DNA of 13,354 nucleotides, taken from assembly GCA_049509635.1 (NCBI GenBank), contig JBEKZS010000124.1, forward strand, positions 1 through 13,354. The letters are read 5' to 3'. Shown piece after piece: positions 7,850 to 13,354 of this stretch; the first letter of the stretch is position 1, and each line of letters begins with the position of its first letter. Source of the DNA: Roseiarcus sp049509635 (GTDB taxonomy: Bacteria > Pseudomonadota > Alphaproteobacteria > Rhizobiales > Beijerinckiaceae). The notes under the pieces were generated by a model. The model was not told the DNA's origin. It did no database searches and worked only from the letters and a program-made list of their open reading frames with translations. The translations under genes were made by a program, and so were the position numbers.

Positions 7850-8200
7850 GTGAATGAACACCGCCAACCGAGCGCGGAAGCGCCGCCTTTCCCGACTCAG
7901 CACGGGACTTTGATCGTCGCCCGCGCTCATGCTCCCCCGACGATGGCGCAACTCTGGGCCGCCGCAAAATCGATGTATCCCGATGTCGTCATCGGCGATT
8001 GGTCGGGCGTCATCTATGACCAACAGACCGCGCGTTCGGGCGCGATCGTCATGCTGCGGTTCGCGGATGCGATGCGCGCGGCGGTGCTTTGCATCGACGC
8101 GCCGCCGCCGGCCCCGAGCATCGATCTCGGGCCGGCAACGCGCTGGACCCAGGGTGCGGGCGGAGAATGCGGAAAGGAGACTGGTCGTGAAGCCAGGTAA
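7850..8200 (+). CDS. Small unrecognised protein, possibly a truncated DUF4261-like immunity paralogue
   Basis: 116 residues from GTG 7850, which has AAGGA seven bases upstream; a TTG at 7820 is an alternative start. After a Pro-rich leader it reads GTLIVARAHAPPTMAQLWAA, then AAKSMYPDVVIGDW, SGAIVMLRFADAMRAAVLCI and SIDLGPATRW. This order (a beta-strand, a helix, then a strand pair with an aliphatic run) resembles the N-terminal half of the DUF4261-like gene that follows. It may be a truncated tandem copy, but identity is low and this is inference. The last codons overlap the GTG of the next gene (8187), and the AAAGGAG near its end serves as that gene's ribosome binding site, so the two are probably one transcript. 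Confidence 0.5.
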   Translation: MNEHRQPSAEAPPFPTQHGTLIVARAHAPPTMAQLWAAAKSMYPDVVIGDWSGVIYDQQTARSGAIVMLRFADAMRAAVLCIDAPPPAPSIDLGPATRWTQGAGGECGKETGREAR

Positions 8201-8956
8201 GTCCGGACAGCGGGCTAGTTCGATGCTCGCTATCGTGATGTGCGACTCGACGATTTTGCCGAGCGCGGAGATGCTCCAGACCGCGCTCGCGCGGCGGGAG
8301 CCGAATGCGCGCTTCGCCTCGGCGGACGGAGACGACGCGGTCGTGCTCGGCTTCGCACGCAAGCGCATGATCAGTTTCGCGCGAGTGGCCGCGCGTTGCC
8401 CTATCGGCGCAAACGAGCTATGCGTGAAATCTGCTGGCACTGGCCAGATGCGCAAGCCGCCGTCGCGAGCCACAAAAGTCATATGTTGCTCTCGGTCGCC
8501 ATCGGAGAGGACCCGAGGGATTGCGCAGCCCTTCTGGGGCAATGCGTCGCCAGCGCAGTCCGCGCGGCGGGCAATGCGGTCGCAGTTCATTGGCAGCGTT
8601 CGGACAGCCTGTGGCCGGCGGATATTTACGCCAAGACAATCGACAGCGCGGACCCCAAGAGGCTCACCCCCTTCTGCATCGCCGTCAAGCTCGGCCGAAG
8701 CGCCGACGGGTTGGGCGCCGCGACCAAGGGTTTAGAGGCTTTCGGTTTGAAAGAAATCGAATTGCGCGGCTTTCACGGAGATCCGGGCGAGCTCGCCATG
8801 ACGCTTCAAGGGATCGGCGAATACCAAGTGGTGACCGGCAATGTCATCGGCGATGGTCAGACAGTCGACGGCGCTCGAGGCGCTCGCCTCACCGCGAGGG
8901 TCGAACCATCGTCTTTCAGCCCGGGTACCACCTGTCTTCGTCTTTACGATCAATGA
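8187..8956 (+). pseudogene. DUF4261-like protein, probable immunity function, one frameshift
   Basis: Translation would start at GTG 8187, eight bases after AAAGGAG, and gives SMLAIVMCDSTILPSAEMLQ, DDAVVLGFARKRMISFARVA and CPIGANELCVK. Near 8425 the frame must shift by one base to continue CWHWPDAQAAVASHKSHMLL, SVAIGEDPRDCAALLGQC, LWPADIYAKT, then FGLKEIELRGF, IGEYQVVTGN and VIGDGQTVDG, to the TGA at 8954-8956. Joined, it is about 256 residues. The WPDA-x9-H motif and the late tyrosine-x-V-x-T-G-x-x-I-x-D-G-x-T pattern match DUF4261 proteins, often found beside secreted-toxin genes. Without the shift the protein ends early or lacks its first third. It could be a real lesion or a one-base sequence error. 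Its stop overlaps the next gene's ATG. Confidence 0.6.
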
Positions 8957-9729
8957 GCTCCGGCGAAGTTACGTCCGGGGCGTTGCCGGCGCTCACTTCT
9001 ACGACGGCGCCGGGATCAGGAGTACGGAGCGTGACCGCAAACAACGAACCTGAACTGGTGGGCCCGGGCGCTACGGTAAAGGCCGGAACAAATAGCGGGT
9101 CGGCGCCGCAATATTTTCGGTTGCAAGGTGATCGGAGGCGTCAGGCCTTAGGATTTGAGATCGTCAATCTGAAAGCCTTGCAAGCGAATGGTAAAGGGTT
9201 GGTCGCAGATCCGCCGTGGAAGGCCGGGGTAAGTCCTGTGGACCCGAACGGAGGGCCTTGGAGAATTCCCGATTTTCTGGAGCGCCCCCGTATTGTTTAC
9301 GATGCGAATTTCAACTATGCGCCGAGGGATAGCGAGGGGGGCAATAACGCTTGGATAGTTTCAGAAAGATTGAAGGCGATCGTGGAGTGTCTTGCCCCAG
9401 ACGGTAGCGTATTTAGCGAATGTGACACCGTTTGGTCAAATGGTGAACCTGGGCCGAAACGGTGGATATGTTCCATTGTAAAAATTTACTCGGGGGCCGT
9501 CGATCTGTCTCTGAGTGATAACCTGTTCCCCTGGAAACTACCGGACGGGCAAATTGGTTATTCTGTAACGTCATTATCGACACTAGTCTTCAGGAGAAAT
9601 ATATTGGGAAGCGCCCATTTATTTCGTGTTCTTGAACTAAATCATAGAGATACTTATTGCGATAATATATTTTGCCGAGACTGCAAAATAACAAAAGTGA
9701 CCGGATTGAAATTCGTTGGTCTAATGTAA
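8953..9729 (+). CDS. Imm11/DUF1629-like immunity protein
   Basis: 258 residues, starting at ATG 8953, which overlaps the preceding stop as ATGA. There is no separate ribosome binding site, so translation is probably coupled. The first 50 residues are Ser/Thr/Gly-rich and probably disordered. The core has QYFRLQGDRRRQALGFEIVN, WRIPDFLERPRIVYD and AWIVSERLKAIVECL. Near the end come LVFRRNILGSAHLFRVLEL, the cysteines of YCDNIFCRDCK and VTGLKFVGL. The (W/F)-(I/V)-V-S-E-(R/K)-L segment followed by HLFR, a Cys-Asp pair and a terminal TG-x-K/R-F is the pattern of PF07791 (DUF1629, named for MXAN_0049), an immunity family associated with nuclease toxins. It should be cytoplasmic and neutralise the nuclease encoded 46 bases downstream. 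GC content falls sharply toward its 3' end (21 of 60 bases at 9601-9660). Confidence 0.65.
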   Translation: MSSGEVTSGALPALTSTTAPGSGVRSVTANNEPELVGPGATVKAGTNSGSAPQYFRLQGDRRRQALGFEIVNLKALQANGKGLVADPPWKAGVSPVDPNGGPWRIPDFLERPRIVYDANFNYAPRDSEGGNNAWIVSERLKAIVECLAPDGSVFSECDTVWSNGEPGPKRWICSIVKIYSGAVDLSLSDNLFPWKLPDGQIGYSVTSLSTLVFRRNILGSAHLFRVLELNHRDTYCDNIFCRDCKITKVTGLKFVGLM

Positions 9730-9765
9730 AACTACAAATTGGCGCGAAGTTTTACCGATATATAC

Positions 9766-9775
9766 GGAGCGGGAT
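9766..9775 (+). promoter_or_regulatory. Ribosome binding site of the nuclease gene
   Basis: GGAG at 9766-9769 lies six bases before ATG 9776. This is the strongest start signal in the area and fixes the start of the nuclease gene right at its catalytic domain, with no leader or N-terminal trafficking domain in front. Confidence 0.6.
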
Positions 9776-10717
9776 ATGGCTGCCTTTATGAATGGTAATG
9801 TCTCGTTTCATACTCATCATATTGCTTCGCAATATTTGTTCGATAATCCTACGTATCGGCCAATTTTAGATGCACTCCAATTTGGAAAAGACAACCCACA
9901 GAACCTTATCCCACTGACGAGTGACCCATACTATGCAGCTAAATTCGGCGTAACGGTTCATAACGGCGGCCACTTAGATTCCTATTACGATGGTCAAGAG
10001 GATGCCATAAATGAAATTGGGAGATTTATAGATCGTGGGGGCGACATTAATATCGCCAAAGGCGCGTATAATGATTTTATACAGAATGCCGGATATGCAC
10101 TCGAAGACGGATATTTGTTCACGAACCGAAATCGTCTCGATCCAAACCTTGATTTCGACGCCGCCAATCGAGGAACCTACGAAAAGCTATTGGGGGAGCT
10201 TCGGCAGACTTTGGCGTCAGGAGGTTCTTCCGCGGAGGAACCGCTCGCCCCGCCCGAAGAGGGCCCCTCCGGCGAGGACCCGCTGGCCCCGCCCGAAGAG
10301 AGCCTCGGCGGCGAGGACTCGCTGGCCCCGTCGGAGCAGGGTCTTGGCGGGGAGGACCCGCTGTCCCCGCCCGAAGAAAGTCTCGGCGGCGAAGACGGGC
10401 TGGCGCCGTCCGAGGAGGGTCTCGGCGGCGAAGATCCGTTGGCGCCGTCCGAGCAGGGTGTCGGGAACAGTGAGCCTTTGGGATCTTCGCCGGATTCCGG
10501 GCCCGGATCCACTCTGGCCGAGGAGCCGGGGGTTGCAGGGGCGGGCGCCCGGCGCCACTTCGCTCGAGGCGGCGCCAGGAGGCGCCGCGGGAGGGGACGC
10601 GCTCAGTTCCTCCAAGGGCGTCCTGACGGCCGTCTAGGGCCTCGGAAAGGCAGTCGGCCTGGTCGGCACGGCCCTGTTGGTCTAAGACGTCGGGAGCTCG
10701 GCAGGCCGGGCCTATAA
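9776..10717 (+). CDS. AHH-type HNH nuclease toxin domain with acidic repeats; C-terminal end out of frame
   Basis: 313 codons as written. Residues 1-150 form a compact nuclease-like domain. THH (13-15, plus His12), NLIPL with Asn43 and VHNGGH (His62, His66) are spaced as in AHH/HNH-endonuclease VII-fold toxins, whose His residues bind metal and cut nucleic acid. Residues 153-230 are six 13-residue acidic Pro-rich repeats of GEDPLAPPEESLG type. After about residue 258 the reading becomes Arg-rich nonsense (RGGARRRRGRGR). A shift of one frame near 10530-10555 instead continues into Ala/Gly-rich sequence leading to the large downstream frame. So 10717 is probably not the natural end, and the domain is the N-terminus of a giant exoprotein. 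DNA is AT-rich up to about 10150 and then abruptly GC-rich. The nuclease family call rests on motif pattern only. Confidence 0.65.
   Translation: MAAFMNGNVSFHTHHIASQYLFDNPTYRPILDALQFGKDNPQNLIPLTSDPYYAAKFGVTVHNGGHLDSYYDGQEDAINEIGRFIDRGGDINIAKGAYNDFIQNAGYALEDGYLFTNRNRLDPNLDFDAANRGTYEKLLGELRQTLASGGSSAEEPLAPPEEGPSGEDPLAPPEESLGGEDSLAPSEQGLGGEDPLSPPEESLGGEDGLAPSEEGLGGEDPLAPSEQGVGNSEPLGSSPDSGPGSTLAEEPGVAGAGARRHFARGGARRRRGRGRAQFLQGRPDGRLGPRKGSRPGRHGPVGLRRRELGRPGL
10232..10465 (+). repeat. Six 39-bp tandem repeats (acidic, Pro-rich linker)
   Basis: Six units of 39 bases begin at 10232, 10271, 10310, 10349, 10388 and 10427. Each encodes a variant of GEDPLAPPEESLG; a degenerate seventh follows. In frame with the nuclease they give a strongly acidic, Pro-rich, probably extended linker. 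The other frames give Arg-rich sequence, which confirms the reading frame. 48 of 60 bases at 10261-10320 are G or C. Confidence 0.9.
10530..10685 (+). pseudogene. Broken junction: one frameshift and two stop codons between nuclease and stalk
   Basis: Protein-like sequence passes from the nuclease frame (ending TLAEEPGVAGAG) into the next frame (GATSLEAAPGGAAGGDALSS) at about 10530-10555, which needs a one-base indel in a G/C-rich run. In the new frame KGVLTAV is followed by TAG (10635-10637), then GLGKAVGLVGTALLV, then TAA (10683-10685), then DVGSSAGRAYNQYEAGD. The hydrophobic stretch between the stops is coherent only in this frame. Each stop is one base from Gln (C to T) or Lys. As given, no single polypeptide can join nuclease and stalk. 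Confidence 0.65.
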
Positions 10718-13354
10718 TCAATATGAAGCCGGCGATACTTCGGGCGCGCTGTCGACTGTCGGCAACGCGGTCGGTCGAGACGGCGGCGGCTTGGCGGGCG
10801 CGGTCGCCGGCACGGAAATCGGCGCTGAAATCGGGGCGCGGGCCGGGCCTGTCGGCGCCGCGGTAGGAGGTCTGGCGGGCGGGGTCGCCGGCGCCTATTT
10901 GGGCAGCAAGCTGGGGCAATCGTGGGCGCAAGGCGCCGGATCGCCGGTACGGCAGGGCCCGCAATGGCTGTCGGACGCCGCGTCCATGTTGGAGAACGTG
11001 GACTCCAACGCGGTGACCTCGACGAATTGGCAAATTCCGGGAGCTTCGCAATGGGCGTCGGACGCGGCGTCGAGCGTCGAAGATGCGGTCTCCGACGCCG
11101 AGAGTTGGGCGACGTCGCAAATTCAGGCGGCTTCGCAATGGGCGTCGGACGCGGCGTCGAGCGTCGAAGATGCGGTCTCCAACGCCGGGAGTTGGGCGAC
11201 GTCGCAAATTCAGGCGGCTTCGCAATGGGCGTCGGATGAGGCGGCGAGCGTCGGAAACGCTGTCTCCAACGCCGAGAGTTGGGCGACCTCGCAAGCCCAA
11301 GCGGCTTCGCAATGGGCGTCGAACGAAGCGTCGAGCGTCGCGAACGCGGCGTCTGACGCCGGCAACTGGATTTCGCGATCCATTTCGAATCTTCCGGGCG
11401 ATTCTCCCCCGCCGCCCGCGTCCGCTCCTCCTGCCCCTGAGACCCCCCACCCCGGTCCCAAGTCGCTCGTTCAACAGACGCAGGTCCCACAACCCGCGGC
11501 TTCAACAGGGATGATCAGCCCCGTCGTCCTCAATCTCGACGGCAAGGGGATCAAGATCGCGCCGCTCAGCTCGTCGAACATGTTCTTCGACCTGACCGGC
11601 GACGGCTACCAGAACCGCACCGCCTGGGCAGGCGCCGGCAACGCCGTCCTGTTCTTCGATCCCGACCACACCGACGAGATCACCCAAGCCGATCAGGTCA
11701 TCTTCACCGATTGGGACCCCGGCGCGACCAGCGACATTCAGGCGCTCGAGGACGCCTTCGACACCAATCACGACGGCATGCTCGACGCCGGCGACGCCGA
11801 TTGGTCCGATTTCAAGCTGATGGTCACCAAGGCCGACGGCACGACCACCGTCGAGACTCTCGCGCAGGCCGGCATTGCCTCGATCAATCTCGTCGCCAAT
11901 TCCGACAGCCAGACCTTCGCCGACGGGTCGTCGATCAGCGGCCAGACGACCTTCACTTACGCAAACGGAACCACGGGCGCGGCGGCGACGGCTACATTCG
12001 CCGTGGATGCGAACGGCTACCTCGTCGAGACCGCAACGACCGTCAATGCCGACGGTTCGACCACGATCGACAACAAGGCGCTCGATCCCGACGGCGGCCT
12101 CGCCAACGAGACGATTTCGACGACCAGCGCCGATGGTCTTTCGAAAACCATTCTGTTCGACGACAACGGCAATGGCGTGGTCGACCGCGTGCAGACGGAC
12201 GACACGGTCATCAACGCTGACGGGGGCCAGACGGAGACGCTGACGGACGTCAATGGCGCAGGCGAGATGCTGGACCAGACGGCGACGACGACCAGCGCCG
12301 ACGGATCGCTCGTGTCGATTTGCCGCGATCTCAACGGCGGCGGTCTGGTTCAACAGACCGAGGCCCGTCAGACCCTGGCGAGCGGCGAAGTCGACGACAC
12401 GCTGACCAATATCGACCCCGACGGCTCGATGGTCGATCAGATCGTCACGACGACCAGCGCCGACGGATTGACGACGACGACCGAGACCGACTCGTCCGGC
12501 GACGGCGCCTTCGATCTCACCGGCGTCGACGCCACGGTCGTCAATGTCGACGGCAGCCGCACGGAAACGGTAACCGACTGCAATGCCGACGGCTCCCTGC
12601 GCGACGAGACGGTGACCACGACGAGCGCTTCGGGACAAACGAAGACCATCGAGATCGATTCTACCGGCGACGGCGATTTCGACCTCACCGAGAATTCGCA
12701 GACCGTCGACAATCCGGACGGCAGCCTCACGACGACGGTGACCGACCTCAACGCCGACGGCTCGATGCGCGCGCAGTCGATCACGACCTTGAGCGCCGAC
12801 GGACTGACGACGACCGTGCAGACCGATTCCACCGGCGACGGCGTGTTCGATACCAGGGTCAGCGCTGTCGTCGTCAACGACGGCGACGGCGGCCAGACGC
12901 AAACCATCACGACGACCAGCGCGAATGGAAACCTGCTTTCGCAAACCGTGACCGTCATCGGCGCCGACGGCGTCTCGCGCGACATTCGGACCGACGCCGA
13001 CGGCGACGGGGTCGATACACAGACCGAGACGATCACGCTCGACAGCGCTGGCGACACGATCGATACGGTCTCGAACTTCGCTCCCGACGGGTCGCTGGTC
13101 AATCAGACGGTGACGACGACGAGCGCCGATGGTCTGGCCAAGACCATGGTCGTCGACGCCGACGGTCTGGGCGACGCGGATATGACCACGAGCGACGTCA
13201 AGGCATTCGACGCCGATGGCGGCGCGACCGAGACCCTCGCCACGACCAGCGCCGACGGCGCGCGGATCGGCGCGACCGTGACGACCACCAGCGCCAACGG
13301 CCTGAGCAGGACGACCCAGGTCGATTCGACCGGCGATGGCCAGTTCGATCAGAC
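10686..13354 (+). CDS. Giant repeat-rich exoprotein stalk, probably calcium-binding; runs off the right edge
   Basis: One frame is open from 10686 to the window end (889 codons). Possible starts are TTG 10791, TTG 10899 and ATG 10986; none has a convincing ribosome binding site, so it is likely the continuation of the broken nuclease gene. Segments in order: a Gly/Ala-rich zipper (GGLAGAVAGTEIGAEIGARA and GGLAGGVAGAYLGSKLG, about 10780-10910); four 29-residue Ala/Ser/Trp helical repeats (11043-11390); a Pro-rich linker to about 11466; a conserved VVLNLDGKGIKIAPLSSSNM, FFDLTGDGYQNRTAWAG and VLFFDPDHTDEI region from 11511; an EF-hand-like loop DTNHDGMLDAGD (11760-11795); then Asp/Thr-rich repeats from about 12042. 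The D-x-x-GDG-x-FD and NADGS elements suggest calcium binding. This layout is typical of large type I secreted adhesins and toxins. The C-terminus with its secretion signal is not in the window. Confidence 0.8.
11043..11390 (+). repeat. Four 87-bp tandem repeats (29-residue helical unit)
   Basis: Units start at 11043, 11130, 11217 and 11304, exactly 87 bases apart. Each encodes a variant of ASQWASDAASSVEDAVSDAE followed by SWATSQIQA. The first three are nearly identical at the DNA level and the last is diverged. Ala, Ser and regularly spaced Trp suggest amphipathic helices forming a rod or membrane-lying segment. Confidence 0.9.
11760..11795 (+). other. EF-hand-like calcium-binding loop
   Basis: DTNHDGMLDAGD has Asp, Asn, Asp, Asp and Asp at loop positions 1, 3, 5, 9 and 12 with the invariant Gly at 6. 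This fits a 12-residue EF-hand or dockerin-type loop, except that position 12 is Asp instead of the usual Glu. Confidence 0.6.
12042..13354 (+). repeat. About 168-bp Asp/Thr-rich tandem repeats
   Basis: The recurring element TTTSADGL marks the period. Its DNA copies are spaced 168, 162, 168 and 168 bases apart, then irregularly (126, 204, 126, 42) toward the right edge. A full unit of 56 residues reads roughly VxNxDGSxTETVTDxNADGS, then a TTTSADGL segment, then DSTGDGxFD. Copies are well diverged in DNA, so expansion is old. The array continues beyond the window. Confidence 0.85.

Noticed and set aside
10232..11390. Tandem repeats considered as a CRISPR array
   Set aside because: Units are contiguous with no unique spacers and keep a coding frame, so they are protein repeats.
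10119..11492. 457-codon minus-strand frame opposite the linker and helical repeats
   Set aside because: Arg-rich repetitive sequence that only reflects the plus-strand repeats.
11502..12944. 480-codon minus-strand frame opposite the repeat region
   Set aside because: Val/Gly/Arg-rich with periodicity copied from the plus-strand 168-bp repeats; the plus strand encodes the conserved EF-hand-like and GDG motifs.

Overview
This is a GC-rich alphaproteobacterial window. High-GC codon use, GTG starts and the protein types suggest Hyphomicrobiales, perhaps the methanotroph/Beijerinckia side, but that assignment is an inference. It is an accessory region: a type I secretion locus, a sulfotransferase, and a damaged contact-toxin/immunity locus, bordered on the left by decayed genes.

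Positions 1-2172 hold an unrecognised minus-strand frame that runs off the left edge, then remnants on the plus strand. These are a frameshifted C-terminal piece of a recombinase-like DNA-binding protein, a 33-codon scrap, and a heavily decayed UPF0149/YecA-like gene with several frameshifts and an in-frame stop. Positions 2173-7325 hold three intact minus-strand genes. In transcription order they are a PAPS-dependent sulfotransferase, an HlyB-type ABC exporter with a degenerate C39 domain, and an HlyD-type membrane fusion protein. The ABC and HlyD genes overlap by ATGA.

Positions 7850-13354 lie on the plus strand. A short unrecognised gene is followed by a DUF4261-like gene with one frameshift, then an Imm11/DUF1629-like immunity gene joined to it by ATGA. 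After a 46-bp gap comes an AHH-type HNH nuclease domain fused to acidic 39-bp repeats. The nuclease reading frame then breaks (one frameshift, then TAG and TAA). Beyond the break a long open frame continues to the window edge. It encodes a glycine-zipper linker, four 87-bp Ala/Ser/Trp helical repeats, a proline linker, an EF-hand-like Asp-rich region and many ~168-bp Asp/Thr-rich repeats.

The simplest reading is one very large exoprotein: an N-terminal nuclease warhead on a repeat-rich, probably calcium-binding stalk. The nearby HlyB/HlyD pair is the obvious candidate exporter, and Imm11 and DUF4261 would protect the producer. The AT-rich Imm11-nuclease segment looks like a swapped-in cassette. 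As given, both the toxin and the DUF4261 gene are interrupted, so the locus is either decaying or the sequence has local errors. The C-terminal secretion signal, if present, lies outside the window.
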